Shown here piece by piece: positions 8,476 through 17,631 of a DNA stretch of 64,000 bases. The stretch is from NCBI GenBank assembly GCA_043721775.1, contig JAYSQA010000345.1:8926-72925 (forward strand), in the 5' to 3' direction. This stretch comes from Stagnihabitans sp043721775 (GTDB lineage: Bacteria > Pseudomonadota > Alphaproteobacteria > Rhodobacterales > Rhodobacteraceae). Both the position numbers and the translations under genes were made by a program. The notes below the pieces were generated by a model, which did no database searches, was not told the origin of the DNA, and saw nothing but the letters and a program-made list of their open reading frames with translations. How positions within the stretch are numbered: the first letter of the stretch is position 1; the number at the start of each line of letters is the position of its first letter.

Positions 8476-10413
8476 TCAGCCCTTAAAGGCGGCCTCAGAT
8501 GCAAATCCAACGGTGTCTCTGTCCAAAGACTGCCCAAAACCCTCAACATAGGCGGCAGCGACGGCGCGGGCGGCCTGCGCGTCGCCGGTGGCCATCGCGT
8601 TGCGCAGCGCCTGAAGCGCCTTTGCCATATCAAGCTCCGACAGGCTGCCTTCATGGGCACGCAGGATCTTGGCGTGTGGTGTCGTCAGCAGGCCCGCGCC
8701 GATCAGCAATTCCTCGTGCATCTTCTCGCCGGGGCGCAGGCCGATCATCTGGATTTCAATGTCACCATCGGGCTGGTTTTCATCGCGAACGGTGTAGCCC
8801 GAGGCCTGGATCATCTGTTCGGCCAGATCCCTGATCCGCATCGGTTTGCCCATGTCGAGCACAAAGACATCACCCCCGGTCTCTGACCCGGTGCAGGAAA
8901 AACTGCCCGCCAGCAAGACAAGGTGGGCAGCTTCGGAAATCGTCATGAAATAGCGCGTGACGTCTTCATGAGTCAGCGTGACCGGGCCGCCGCGGCGGAT
9001 CTGATCCTTGAACAGCGGGACGACCGAACCGGACGACCCAAGAACATTGCCGAACCGCACCATGGAATAGATTGTCTTGCTGGACCGTTTGGCAAGGTCT
9101 TGCACGACCATCTCTGCCAGACGCTTGGAGGCACCCATCATGTTGGTCGGCCGCACGGCTTTGTCGGTCGAGATCAGGATGAACCGTTGCACGCCAGCCT
9201 CTTCGGCAGCGTCGGCCAGGGTTCGGGTGCCCAGAACGTTGTTCACCATGCCCGCAACCGGGTTCATTTCAACCAGCGGAACGTGTTTGTAGGCGGCGGC
9301 GTGAACGACAACCTCGATCCCATGATCAGACATCGCGGACCGGGTCGCCCGCGAATCCGTGACCGAGCCCAGAACCGGGATGATTTCGGTTCGGCCCAGA
9401 TCAGGCCGCGCCCGCAACTCGCGATCAATTTCATACAAGGCAAGCTCGCTCACCTCGAACAAGACAAGTTTGCGGGGCGTAAAGGTCAGCAGCTGGCGGC
9501 ACAGCTCTGATCCGATAGAGCCCCCTGCCCCGGTAACCAGAATCGTCCGGCCCGAATAGGCGGTGAACCCATCCGTGACCTCTTGTTCAACCATCTCTCG
9601 GCCTAGAAATTTGTTGGCTGACACCGGTGCCAGGTTGTTCACCAACGCCTCTGCCCCGACCAGCTGCGCGAATGACGGCAGGGCCAGCACATCCACGCCC
9701 AGATCCTGCAAGCGCCTGGCGATCTGTGTCTGTTTCGGGGCCGAGACCGAGGGCATGGCCAAAAGCACGCGGTCAATCTCTTTGTCGCGGACGATCTGTT
9801 TGATCTTGTCGGGCGACATGACGCGCAGGCCTGCGACGGTCATCGAATGCAGGCTTTTGTCGTCATCCAGAAAGGCCACGACCATGATGGATTCGTGTGA
9901 TTTCAAGGCAGCGGCCAGTTGAGTGCCCGTGGTGCCCGCGCCGTAAATCAGCACGCGCCAGCGCCGATGACCCCAGCGCAGAACCAGCAGGTAGAAGTTA
10001 AGCATTGCAAGGCGGATGCCAACCGATCCCAGAAAGAACAACAGGCCGAACAGGCTGATCCCGACCGCCGGAAAGGTGACCCCGAATTCGCGGCACATCA
10101 CCCATAGCGCTGCCACCAGCAACCCCGAGAAGCTGGCGGTCCGCAAAACGGCCAGCGATTCGAAAGCCTTCAGCCGGATATTTGGGATGCCGAGCACCAA
10201 CGAAATCAAGGCTGAAACCAGCGGAAACGCGAAGAACACCCCCCGCATCTCGCGCAGCGTCTCAGCCGGAAGCAACGACGACTTGACAAGCATCACGCTG
10301 ACAAGCAGCGCCGCGAAGGCGATGCCAACGTCGATCAGCAGGAATACCAAGCGTTTGTGCGCCCTGTTGAGGCGGTCTACCAAGGCAAAAAGTCGGGTTC
10401 GCAGTGCTGTCAT
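8476..10413 (-). CDS. Membrane-bound nucleotide-sugar 4,6-dehydratase (CapD/PglF/WbpM type)
   Basis: The 645-residue protein starts with four transmembrane helices (residues ~15-150). A CoA-binding-like Rossmann domain follows (VLIYGAGTTGTQLAAAL), and then an extended short-chain dehydrogenase domain with the NAD motif VTGAGGSIGSELCRQL. The catalytic family signature STDKAVRPTNMMGASKR replaces the usual Tyr-x-x-x-Lys, as in UDP-GlcNAc 4,6-dehydratases. RFGNVLGSSGSVVPLF and LRPGEKMHEEL further support this family. It supplies a deoxy-keto sugar for the polysaccharide built by the neighbouring transferase. The substrate is inferred, not shown. Confidence 0.9.
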   Translation of the reverse strand: MTALRTRLFALVDRLNRAHKRLVFLLIDVGIAFAALLVSVMLVKSSLLPAETLREMRGVFFAFPLVSALISLVLGIPNIRLKAFESLAVLRTASFSGLLVAALWVMCREFGVTFPAVGISLFGLLFFLGSVGIRLAMLNFYLLVLRWGHRRWRVLIYGAGTTGTQLAAALKSHESIMVVAFLDDDKSLHSMTVAGLRVMSPDKIKQIVRDKEIDRVLLAMPSVSAPKQTQIARRLQDLGVDVLALPSFAQLVGAEALVNNLAPVSANKFLGREMVEQEVTDGFTAYSGRTILVTGAGGSIGSELCRQLLTFTPRKLVLFEVSELALYEIDRELRARPDLGRTEIIPVLGSVTDSRATRSAMSDHGIEVVVHAAAYKHVPLVEMNPVAGMVNNVLGTRTLADAAEEAGVQRFILISTDKAVRPTNMMGASKRLAEMVVQDLAKRSSKTIYSMVRFGNVLGSSGSVVPLFKDQIRRGGPVTLTHEDVTRYFMTISEAAHLVLLAGSFSCTGSETGGDVFVLDMGKPMRIRDLAEQMIQASGYTVRDENQPDGDIEIQMIGLRPGEKMHEELLIGAGLLTTPHAKILRAHEGSLSELDMAKALQALRNAMATGDAQAARAVAAAYVEGFGQSLDRDTVGFASEAAFKG

Positions 10414-10561
10414 GAGAACGAAAGGAGCCTTCTGATTTTGGTAAGTCCTTGCCGGACACTGAATTCAATGCCGGTGCACCGAGCGCTTTCCCCCCTTACA
10501 CGGTACGGCTGCTGTGCAGCCCATTCAAGTGAAACGCCGTTAAACCAACATCAATCTGCTT

Positions 10562-11176
10562 TTAATTGTACCAATTTATAGCATGCAGCACGGTTAACAC
10601 CATCAGCCGAAGGTCCGACAAGATCGTTCGGCGCTGCTGGTACATCAGGTCTATGCGCGCTTTGCGGGGCACGCAGCGGCGCGAGTAGACGGCATCTGTC
10701 TCTGCCGGGGTGCTGCATCTGGCCAGAATGCATTCTTCATGGCGGTGAAAAACCAGCGTGGCAAGCCCTGTGATGCCGGGTCGGCTTTGCAGAACCCGGG
10801 CGTAAATCTCGGGGTGACGCTCCACATACAGTCGCAGAGGGGGGCGGGGGCCAACGAAGCTCATGTCGCCTTTCAGGACGTTCCAAAGCTGTGGCACCTC
10901 ATCCAGCCGGCACCGCCGCAGAAACTGGCCCGTTGGCGTGATTCGTTTGCGCTTGTCGCCACCAGACACACCCTGCTCCGGCGCAACCACGGTCATGGTG
11001 CGCAACTTCCACAACAGGAAAGGACGGTCTGGCGCCCGCATCCGCTCGGACAGATAGAACAACGGGCGACCCTCTGTGACCCAGAGCCAGGCCAGCAAAA
11101 CGGCAAAGGGCACGGCCAGGATAAGCGCCAGAAGGACGGCCAGCGCGATGTCGAGCAGGCGTTTTGACAGGGTCAT
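10562..11176 (-). CDS. Initiating sugar-1-phosphate transferase (PglC/bacterial sugar transferase family)
   Basis: The 204-residue protein has one N-terminal hydrophobic re-entrant helix (LLDIALAVLLALILAVPFAVLL). The small soluble catalytic domain of monotopic phosphoglycosyl transferases follows, with LWKLRTM, the acidic pair region and SRPGITGLATLVFHRHEE. It should transfer a sugar phosphate from a UDP-sugar to undecaprenyl phosphate, the first step of a lipid-linked repeat. ATG 11176 overlaps the upstream epimerase stop (ATGA) and is preferred over a TTG two codons earlier. The short length places it with PglC-like rather than WbaP-like enzymes. Confidence 0.87.
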   Translation of the reverse strand: MTLSKRLLDIALAVLLALILAVPFAVLLAWLWVTEGRPLFYLSERMRAPDRPFLLWKLRTMTVVAPEQGVSGGDKRKRITPTGQFLRRCRLDEVPQLWNVLKGDMSFVGPRPPLRLYVERHPEIYARVLQSRPGITGLATLVFHRHEECILARCSTPAETDAVYSRRCVPRKARIDLMYQQRRTILSDLRLMVLTVLHAINWYN

Positions 11177-12042
11177 GGCCAAAGCGCCTTTAACGAGTTG
11201 AGGTCGGCCACGATACCGGCTGCCGTTGCCTGCGGCAGATCTACGCGGCTTTTAAGCAGCGCAACAGACAGCGCAACACGCGGGATGGCGGCTTGTCGCG
11301 ACGGACCAAAGCGCCACTGCGCGCCGAAGGCTGTCAGCAAGTCGGCCATCGGCAGGGCAGGTTCTTGTGCCAGATTGAGGATGTCGGGCAGGGGCTCGCC
11401 TTGCGCGGCAAAGGCGATCAAGGCCGACAGGGCTGCACCAAGCGCAATCGGGCCGATGTAAGACCGCTCTGGCCCACCGCGCTGGCCAAGGATCGGGTCC
11501 AGCACGACCGGACCCTGACGGGCACCGGACAAAAGCGCGTCGGCCCCGGCCAGATTGCCAAGGCGCAGGATGGTCAGGCCAAAACCAAGCCCTGGCTGGC
11601 GCATCGCAAGTTCCGCGTCCAGTTTGGCGCAGCCATAGTCGCTGACCGGATCGGGGGTCTGGCTCTCGTCGATGAGGGTTGTTTGCGGGCGATAGACTGC
11701 GGCAGTTGACATGAAGAAGACATGCCGCGCCTCGGATGCCAGTGCCGCAGCGCTTAAAGCGGCGGCAGAGTGGCGGTTTTCCGCCAATGCCACCGCATCG
11801 CCCCGGGTTTCGCCCGCCAAATGAAGGAAAATCGACCCTTTCGGCAGGGACGGAATGGGGCTTTTGCCAATGTCCCACGCAATATCAATGCCTTGTCCGG
11901 ACTTCCGCGCTGACCATAGCACCGGATGCCCCGCCACCCGTTCCCCCCATTGCACGCGCAGCGCCCGACCGATGCGGCCCGCCGCACCAGTCACGATCAC
12001 GGTGTCTTCGCTTGCTTGCAGGTTGGTCACCGATTTATCCAC
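11173..12042 (-). CDS. NAD-dependent epimerase/dehydratase of the polysaccharide locus
   Basis: The 289-residue extended short-chain dehydrogenase has the Rossmann motif VTGAAGRIGRAL at residues ~18-29. The region FMSTAAVYRP, with a conserved Ser, comes before the expected Tyr-x-x-x-Lys (here DYGCAKLDAE). The start is GTG at 12042; a second GTG five codons later is possible. It is translationally coupled to the downstream sugar transferase (ATGA) and divergent from the wza-like gene. It probably reduces or epimerises a nucleotide sugar or lipid-linked sugar, but the substrate cannot be read from the sequence. Confidence 0.8.
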   Translation of the reverse strand: MDKSVTNLQASEDTVIVTGAAGRIGRALRVQWGERVAGHPVLWSARKSGQGIDIAWDIGKSPIPSLPKGSIFLHLAGETRGDAVALAENRHSAAALSAAALASEARHVFFMSTAAVYRPQTTLIDESQTPDPVSDYGCAKLDAELAMRQPGLGFGLTILRLGNLAGADALLSGARQGPVVLDPILGQRGGPERSYIGPIALGAALSALIAFAAQGEPLPDILNLAQEPALPMADLLTAFGAQWRFGPSRQAAIPRVALSVALLKSRVDLPQATAAGIVADLNSLKALWP

Positions 12043-12072
12043 AGGCCTTTAATCAACCTTAGTCCAATCCGA

Positions 12073-12100
12073 TTGACCCGCCAAGGCTCCGGAGTATGTA
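12073..12100 (+). promoter_or_regulatory. Candidate promoter of the wza-like gene
   Basis: TTGACC at 12073-12078 and TATGTA at 12095-12100 are separated by 16 bases and lie about 50 bases before the ATG at 12150. The gene itself has GGAG six bases before its start. This is a match by eye to a housekeeping sigma-factor promoter and has not been tested. Confidence 0.4.
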
Positions 12101-12149
12101 CTTGGCCCTGTAGAATCCAGCCCATGCGGGCCGGATGCAGGAGTCCCGC

Positions 12150-13283
12150 ATGTCTGTTCTTCGCCGTTCCGTCATTCCCGTGCTTGTTCTGGCGGGCATG
12201 GTCGCCCCCTTGGCCTCGTGCTCTCCACCGCAGGATGTGGCGGATGTCGCACAGGTTGTGGCTGGGGTGAACCGCCCTGACGCCAACTTCGCGGTTGAAA
12301 TGGTGACCCGCGATACGCCGGCCCTGGTCGCGGAATGGCCCAACAGCCACCCCGCCGCGTCCCTTGGCTGGATAGCACATCAGCGCACCTCTTCCGACCC
12401 GTTGATCCAGCCCGGCGACAAGCTGAGCCTGGCAGTCTGGGACAATGACGACACGTCGTTGCTGTCTTCTCCGGCGCAGAAGGTTATCCAGTTGCCGGAC
12501 CTGCGGGTGTCAAGCGATGGGACGATCTTCCTGCCCTATGTTGATCAGGTCTATGTCGCCAAGATGACCCCGGAAGAGGCGCGCAAGGCCATTCAGGGCA
12601 AGCTTCTGGCGATCATTCCGTCGGCGCAGGTTCAGCTGAACTATGCGTCCGGCACGCAGAATTCTGTCGTCGTGGTGGCCGGTGTGGCGAACCCCGGCAA
12701 TGTCTCGTTGTCAGACCGCAGCACGACGGTGACCAGTGTTATCGCGCAATCGGGTGGCGTGCCGACTGGCATGGCGAACCCGCAGGTGAACCTGCAACGC
12801 GGCGGCAAACTGTACCGGATTTCCGCCGATACCCTTTTGCAGCATCCGGAACTGGATACGACCCTGCGCGGCGGCGACAAGGTTTATATCTCGGCGGACG
12901 ATCGCTACTTCATGTCGTTGGGGGCCGCGGGGAAAGAGGCTGTCGTGAACTTCAACCGCGACCAGATCACCACGCTGGAAGCGATGTCGCTGATTGGCGG
13001 GCTGGATCAGGGGACGGCCGACCCCAAAGGCATCCTGATACTGCGCAACTACCCGGCCTCGGCCGTGCGCAGCGACACCCAGAAGGGGCCGCCAAAGCAG
13101 CGGATGATCTTCTCGTTTGATCTGACGACCGCTGACGGCCTGTTCAGCGCGGGTGAGTTCAAGCTGGAAGACCGCGATCTGGTGCTTGTCACGCAAAGCC
13201 CGCTGGTAAATACGCGCACGATCCTGAGCTTTGTCAGCGGTTTCCTGAGTGTCGGGCGGACCGCGATCGCCGCGACGAACTAA
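12150..13283 (+). CDS. Wza-type polysaccharide export outer-membrane lipoprotein
   Basis: The 377-residue protein starts at ATG 12150 with GGAG six bases upstream. It has a lipoprotein signal ending in the lipobox LASC (residues ~24-27). Residues ~85-180 form the poly-saccharide-export domain (IQPGDKLSLAVWDNDD, DGTIFLPYVDQVYVAKMTPEEARKAI). Two SLBB-like segments follow (VVVAGVANPGNVSLSDRSTTV and the region around residues 260-350). It would form the outer-membrane channel for exopolysaccharide. It is divergent from the epimerase-transferase-dehydratase operon, so the two halves of the locus share one regulatory region of about 107 bases. Confidence 0.9.
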   Translation: MSVLRRSVIPVLVLAGMVAPLASCSPPQDVADVAQVVAGVNRPDANFAVEMVTRDTPALVAEWPNSHPAASLGWIAHQRTSSDPLIQPGDKLSLAVWDNDDTSLLSSPAQKVIQLPDLRVSSDGTIFLPYVDQVYVAKMTPEEARKAIQGKLLAIIPSAQVQLNYASGTQNSVVVVAGVANPGNVSLSDRSTTVTSVIAQSGGVPTGMANPQVNLQRGGKLYRISADTLLQHPELDTTLRGGDKVYISADDRYFMSLGAAGKEAVVNFNRDQITTLEAMSLIGGLDQGTADPKGILILRNYPASAVRSDTQKGPPKQRMIFSFDLTTADGLFSAGEFKLEDRDLVLVTQSPLVNTRTILSFVSGFLSVGRTAIAATN

Positions 13284-13286
13284 GCG

Positions 13287-13730
13287 TTATTCGGCATCCT
13301 CAAGCCGGATACGCAGTTCGCGCAGCACCGGCAGCACGGCGCGAACCCGGTCTGGGCCGATGGCTTTGACGATATCGGCGATTAAGGGTGCCACCGATTG
13401 CACGGCGGCATCGCGGGCGGCGCGCCCTGCCGGGCTGATCGCCACGAATTTTTGCCGTGCGTCGTCCCAATCGGGCCGGATGTGAACATGCCCGGCCCAT
13501 TCCAGCTTGGCGAGCGTGTTGGTCATCGCCCCCCGCGTCAGGTGAAACGCCTTGGCGAGTTGCGCCGGCGTGCGTTCCTCTTGCAGGCGCGCAAGGTGGT
13601 TCAGGACAGAGAAATGCGACAGTTCCATCCCTTTGGGCAAGACTTTGGTGATGCGGTTGCGCGCCAATTGATCGGCGATCAGCAACTCTCCGAACAGGGA
13701 AACCGCAAGGTCTTCGATCCGCTCGGTCAT
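13287..13730 (-). CDS. MarR-family transcriptional regulator
   Basis: The 147-residue protein has the MarR winged-helix arrangement: an N-terminal helix for dimerisation, and a DNA-binding region at residues ~45-100 (LSHFSVLNHLARLQEERTPAQLAKAFHLTRGAMTNTLAKLEWAGHVHIRPD). The wing sequence DDARQKFVAISPAGR is typical. It is the last gene of a minus-strand run comF-grxC-nitrilase-marR and ends three bases from the stop of the convergent wza-like gene. The ligand and targets are unknown. Confidence 0.88.
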   Translation of the reverse strand: MTERIEDLAVSLFGELLIADQLARNRITKVLPKGMELSHFSVLNHLARLQEERTPAQLAKAFHLTRGAMTNTLAKLEWAGHVHIRPDWDDARQKFVAISPAGRAARDAAVQSVAPLIADIVKAIGPDRVRAVLPVLRELRIRLEDAE

Positions 13731-13743
13731 TGCCCACGCTCAC

Positions 13744-14574
13744 TCATTGCCCGTCAAAGTCCCGGTCGTGGGTCAGCGAGGGGATGCGGCGACGGGCATC
13801 TTCAACACGGGACAGATCAAGGTCAACCAGCGTAACGCCGGGTTCGGTGCCGCCATCGGCCAGAACCTCGCCCCAGGGGGCAATGGCAAGGCTGTGGCCA
13901 TGGGTGCGGCGGCCTTTACCGTTGGTTTCAGGATGGAAGCCGGTTTGGGCGGGGGCGAGGATGAAGGCGCCGTTTTCAACGGCGCGGGCACGCAGCAGGG
14001 TTTCCCAATGGGCGGCGCCGGTGATGTGGTTGAAGGCAGCAGGCACAGTCAGGATTTGCGCGCCTGCCTTGGCGAGGCGGCGATAAAGTTGCGGGAAGCG
14101 GACGTCATAGCAGACGGTCAAGCCGATTTTGGCAAAGGGGGTTTCGGCCACGACCGCCGTGGTGCCGGGCCGGAAGCCTGACGATTCGCGGTAAACCTCG
14201 GTCTCTGATACGTTCACGTCGAACATGTGGATCTTGTCGTAGCGGGCCGCGATCTTGCCTTGCGGGGTGATCAGGAACGACCGGTTGGCAAAGCGGCCAT
14301 CCGCGTCGTCAGTCAGCACGGCCAAGGAGCCTGCCAGCAGCCAGATGCCCAGATCGGCAGCCTCAGCGCGAAGGGTGGCGAGGGTTTCATCTTCGGCTTC
14401 TAGCCGCAGCAGCGTTTTCTGCACGGCGCGGTTGGACCACAACCCGTTGGTGCATTCCGGCGTCAGCACAAAGCCCGCGCCCTGCGCATGGCCTTGCCGG
14501 ACAAAGGCAAGCGTGGCTGCAAGGTTTTGCGCCAGATTGTCGCTGACGGTCAACTGAACAAGGGCGGCGCGCAT
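13744..14574 (-). CDS. Carbon-nitrogen hydrolase (Nit1/omega-amidase-like nitrilase superfamily)
   Basis: The 276-residue protein shows the nitrilase catalytic triad: Glu in LTPECTNG (about residue 40), Lys in RYDKIHMFDV (about residue 110) and Cys in GLTVCYDVRFP (about residue 150). The pattern HMFDVNVSE..Y.ES is close to Nit1-type enzymes that hydrolyse deaminated glutathione. That role would suit its place six bases after the glutaredoxin gene, although the exact substrate is an inference. Length is normal for the family. Confidence 0.88.
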   Translation of the reverse strand: MRAALVQLTVSDNLAQNLAATLAFVRQGHAQGAGFVLTPECTNGLWSNRAVQKTLLRLEAEDETLATLRAEAADLGIWLLAGSLAVLTDDADGRFANRSFLITPQGKIAARYDKIHMFDVNVSETEVYRESSGFRPGTTAVVAETPFAKIGLTVCYDVRFPQLYRRLAKAGAQILTVPAAFNHITGAAHWETLLRARAVENGAFILAPAQTGFHPETNGKGRRTHGHSLAIAPWGEVLADGGTEPGVTLVDLDLSRVEDARRRIPSLTHDRDFDGQ

Positions 14575-14579
14575 CCGGG

Positions 14580-14834
14580 TCAGGCCAGAAGCGGGTCTAG
14601 AGCCCCGGTGTGGTCCAGGGCGTGAATGTCATCACAGCCGCCGACATGCTGACCGCCGATGAAGATTTGCGGCACGGTTCGGCTGCCATTGGCGCGCCGC
14701 ACCATGGTGTCGCGCAGCGAGAGATCGCGGCCGACGTCGATTTCGGTGAAGGCAACGCCCTTTTTGGTCAGCAAGCGCTTGGCTGCAATGCAATAGGGGC
14801 AGGTCTGGGTGGTATAAATCTCGACAGATTTCAT
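14580..14834 (-). CDS. grxC: Glutaredoxin 3
   Basis: The 84-residue protein has the dithiol active site CPYC at residues 12-15 (TTQTCPYCIAAKRLL), the cis-proline segment GSRTVPQIFIGGQHVGGCDD and the glutaredoxin length. It reduces protein and glutathione mixed disulfides with glutathione in the cytoplasm. It lies between comF (37 bases upstream) and the nitrilase-family gene (5 bases downstream), so it is probably part of that transcript. Confidence 0.93.
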   Translation of the reverse strand: MKSVEIYTTQTCPYCIAAKRLLTKKGVAFTEIDVGRDLSLRDTMVRRANGSRTVPQIFIGGQHVGGCDDIHALDHTGALDPLLA

Positions 14835-14871
14835 AAGCGTGATCCTTGGGCCATGGAGCGACTATACTGAC

Positions 14872-15591
14872 TTAAGCCTCCTTCGCAACGCGTGCCATGA
14901 CCAGAACGGAAACCCCGATTGCCCCGGCTGCAACGCAAGCTTCTGCCCCCGCCGCCAAAGTGGCACCCGAGGTCATCACGTCATCGACCAGCAGCACATG
15001 ACGCCCTTGAACCCTTTCCGCATGGCGTGGGTGCAGGGTCAGCGCTGAGGACATGTTGGCAAAGCGGCCGTCGCGGGTCAGCCCGTCTTGCGAGCCGGTG
15101 GAGCGGCGGCGTTGCAGCAGGTCTGCGCAATGTTCCAGCTTGGCAAGCTTGGCCACGCGTGAAGACAGCAAGGCAGCCTGATTGTAGCGCCGTTTGACCA
15201 GCCGCAGCCAGTGCAGCGGGATCGGGGCCACGATCATATCCGGCACCAGCATCGGCGCTGCCGCCTTGAACATCCAGTCCGCAGCCGGACGGGCGAGGTC
15301 AAGCCTGTCACCATGTTTCAGTGCCAGCACCAGTTTGCGACCATTGTCCTTGTACATCAACGCCGCCCGCCCCGCTGTCCAGGGCCGGGCGATGGTCAGG
15401 CAATCGTCACACAGCGCGTCCTCGCCCTCCTCCCCGGGCAGCGAGACGCCGCAGTGCTGGCAGACCAGGCCGTGAATGAACGGAGTCTCGCTCCAGCATT
15501 CCCCGCACAGGCCGAAATCACTTGTCACCCGCGCGCCGCAGGTCAGGCATTGTGGCGGGTAAAGCAGGTGCAGCAAGGCTTGCATTCCCAT
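14872..15591 (-). CDS. comF: ComF-family phosphoribosyltransferase-like protein
   Basis: The 239-residue protein starts at ATG 15591, which has GGAGA five bases upstream; the longer open frame to 15714 would overlap the divergent methyltransferase. The N-terminus carries zinc-finger-like Cys pairs (CLTCG, LCGEC, CQHCG, LCDDC). The C-terminal half is a type I phosphoribosyltransferase fold with the PRPP loop VLLVDDVMTSGATL. ComF proteins are linked to DNA uptake and single-strand DNA handling, but in this group of bacteria the role is not established. Confidence 0.88.
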   Translation of the reverse strand: MGMQALLHLLYPPQCLTCGARVTSDFGLCGECWSETPFIHGLVCQHCGVSLPGEEGEDALCDDCLTIARPWTAGRAALMYKDNGRKLVLALKHGDRLDLARPAADWMFKAAAPMLVPDMIVAPIPLHWLRLVKRRYNQAALLSSRVAKLAKLEHCADLLQRRRSTGSQDGLTRDGRFANMSSALTLHPRHAERVQGRHVLLVDDVMTSGATLAAGAEACVAAGAIGVSVLVMARVAKEA

Positions 15592-15614
15592 CCGTCTCTC
15601 CTTACGTCCGCGCC

Positions 15615-16427
15615 ATGCAGACACCGCCCCTTCTGACCGACCGCCGGACGCTGACGCGCAACCGCAAACGCGCCACCGCCCTTTTCCTGCAAGAGATGGC
15701 CGTGGCCGAAACACAGGATCGGCTGAGCGAGGTTAACAGAACCTTTACGGAGCCGCTGGTGGTGACAGGTTTTCCGCAATTGTGGCCCGAAATGCCCTCG
15801 ATTGCCGATGACGAGGTGCTGGCGGCCGGGGTTCAGGGACACGATCTTGTGATCAACGCGTTGACGCTTCATTGGGCAAATGATCCGGTTGGCCAGCTTG
15901 TGCAATGCCGCAGGGCGCTGAAACCGGATGGCTGGTTCATGGCGCTGATGTTTGGCGGCCAGACCTTGCACGAGTTGCGGGCCTGTCTGGCGCAGGCCGA
16001 GGTGGAGGTGACGGGCGGCCTGTCGCCTAGGGTCTTGCCGATGGCAGAGATTCGCGACTTGGGCGGACTGCTGCAACGGGCGGGGTTTGCACTGCCGGTG
16101 GCGGACAGTTTTGCCACCCAAGTGCGCTACCGCGATGCATTCCACCTGATGCGCGACCTGCGGGCGATGGGCGAGGGCAATGCCCTCGCTGAACGGCTGC
16201 GCAGGCCAACGCGGCGGGCGGTTTTTGTAAGGGCGGCGGAGTTGTATCAAAAGACCTACGGCGGCCCGGATGGCCTGATTCCGGCGACCTTCGAGATGAT
16301 TGTGCTGACCGGCTGGGCCCCGCATGACAGCCAGCCGAAACCACTTCGGCCCGGTTCTGCGGCAACCCGCCTATCGGATGCGCTTGGTGCCGCAGAACTA
16401 AAGCTGCCACGCGATCCGGGCCTTTGA
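15615..16427 (+). CDS. SAM-dependent methyltransferase, BioC/NDUFAF5-like
   Basis: The 270-residue protein begins at ATG 15615, 24 bases from the divergent comF start. It contains the methyltransferase elements around HDLVINALTLHWANDPVGQLVQCRRALKPDGWFMALMFGG, typical of the BioC/NDUFAF5-like group in alphaproteobacteria. The N-terminal RRTLTRNRKRA is also typical of that group. The mitochondrial relative modifies a complex I subunit, while BioC acts in biotin synthesis; no biotin genes are nearby, so the substrate is left open. The classic Gly-rich motif I is weak here. Confidence 0.78.
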   Translation: MQTPPLLTDRRTLTRNRKRATALFLQEMAVAETQDRLSEVNRTFTEPLVVTGFPQLWPEMPSIADDEVLAAGVQGHDLVINALTLHWANDPVGQLVQCRRALKPDGWFMALMFGGQTLHELRACLAQAEVEVTGGLSPRVLPMAEIRDLGGLLQRAGFALPVADSFATQVRYRDAFHLMRDLRAMGEGNALAERLRRPTRRAVFVRAAELYQKTYGGPDGLIPATFEMIVLTGWAPHDSQPKPLRPGSAATRLSDALGAAELKLPRDPGL

Positions 16428-16476
16428 CGCTTGCACTTTTGCCGCTATCTGAAGCGCTACAACCAAGGAGCGATTT

Positions 16477-17538
16477 ATGTTTGACGTGACCTCTGGATCT
16501 GGCCGTTTGGCCCACGCTCCGGCCAACCATCCTGCCGTGAAGTCTGCCAAGGTCGGTGTTCTGCTGGCCAATCTGGGCACGCCGGATGGCTATGACTATT
16601 GGTCGATGCGGCGCTATCTGAATGAGTTCCTGTCTGACAAACGCGTGGTCGATCTGCCAGACTGGAAGTGGCAGCCGATCTTGCAGGGCATCATCCTGAC
16701 CTTTCGGCCATCAAAATCCGGGGCGAATTACAAGTCGATCTGGAACGAGGAGCTGAACGAAAGCCCGCTGCTGACGATCACCAAGCAGCAGACCGCCGCC
16801 ATCCGCGACAGCCTTGAAACGCTGTTTGGCGACAAGGTCGTGGTGGATTTTTGCATGCGGTATGGCAACCCCTCGACCCCGTCGAAGGTGCGGGCGATGG
16901 TGGAGGCGGGGTGCGAGAAGATCCTGTTCTTCCCGCTGTATCCGCATTACGCGGGCGCCACCTCGGCCACCGCCAACGATGCGTTCTTTCGGGCGCTGGC
17001 CACGGAAAAGCGCCAGCCAGCGGCCCGGACGGTGGCAGAGTATTTTGAACATCCGATGTATATCAAGGCTTTGGCCCAATCGGTGACCGAAGCCTATGGC
17101 AAGCTGGACCACAAGCCCGACGTTCTGGTCACCAGCTATCACGGCATGCCGCTGCGTTATTTGATGGAGGGTGACCCCTACCACTGCCAGTGCCTGAAGA
17201 CGACGCGCCTGCTGCGCGAGGCTTTAGGCTGGGAAAAGGGGGCAATCGACGTCAGCTTTCAGTCGGTATTTGGCCGGGAAGTCTGGCTGAAGCCCTACAC
17301 AGTAGAGAATGTGGCCGAACTGGCCAAGGCGGGCAAGAAACGTATCGCGGTGATGGCGCCGGCGTTTTCCGCCGATTGCATTGAAACGCTTGAGGAAGTT
17401 CAGGGCGAAATCTGCGAGGCGTTCATGCACGCCGGTGGTGAAAGCTTCACCTATATCCCCTGCCTGAACGCGGAACCCGCCCATATCGGGGCGCTTACGG
17501 CGGTGATCCGCGAAAATCTGGGCGGCTGGCTGGCTTGA
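16477..17538 (+). CDS. hemH: Ferrochelatase
   Basis: The 353-residue protein matches ferrochelatase along its length. VGVLLANLGTPD opens the fold. The catalytic His lies in TSYHGMPLRYLMEGDPYHCQC, and the conserved Glu/metal-path region is SFQSVFGREVWLKPYT, followed by MAPAFSADCIETLEE. It inserts ferrous iron into protoporphyrin IX, the last step of heme synthesis. CQC in the middle may take part in metal binding, but a 2Fe-2S cluster cannot be claimed from sequence alone. It has a bidirectional terminator 17 bases after the stop. Confidence 0.96.
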   Translation: MFDVTSGSGRLAHAPANHPAVKSAKVGVLLANLGTPDGYDYWSMRRYLNEFLSDKRVVDLPDWKWQPILQGIILTFRPSKSGANYKSIWNEELNESPLLTITKQQTAAIRDSLETLFGDKVVVDFCMRYGNPSTPSKVRAMVEAGCEKILFFPLYPHYAGATSATANDAFFRALATEKRQPAARTVAEYFEHPMYIKALAQSVTEAYGKLDHKPDVLVTSYHGMPLRYLMEGDPYHCQCLKTTRLLREALGWEKGAIDVSFQSVFGREVWLKPYTVENVAELAKAGKKRIAVMAPAFSADCIETLEEVQGEICEAFMHAGGESFTYIPCLNAEPAHIGALTAVIRENLGGWLA

Positions 17539-17554
17539 GTCTGAAGCACAAATA

Positions 17555-17584
17555 AAAAGGACGGCATGTAACTGCCGTCCTTTT
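17555..17584. terminator. Bidirectional terminator between hemH and the first small secreted gene
   Basis: AAAAGGACGGCA and TGCCGTCCTTTT form a perfect 12-base stem around TGTAAC. A on one side and T on the other make it work for hemH (plus) and for the small gene at 17632 (minus). Confidence 0.85.
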
Positions 17585-17631
17585 GCGAATTGGATAGGCC
17601 GAATCACTTGGCCAAAATCAGTTGCCCAAAA

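Noticed and set aside
10508..10522. GGCTGC/GCAGCC hairpin between sugar transferase and dehydratase genes
   Set aside because: It is short, has no T-run and lies inside an apparent operon; there is not enough to call a terminator or regulator.
12035..12043. Perfect DnaA box TTATCCACA
   Set aside because: It is a single box at the start of the epimerase gene, with no AT-rich block and no further boxes near it, so it is probably chance.
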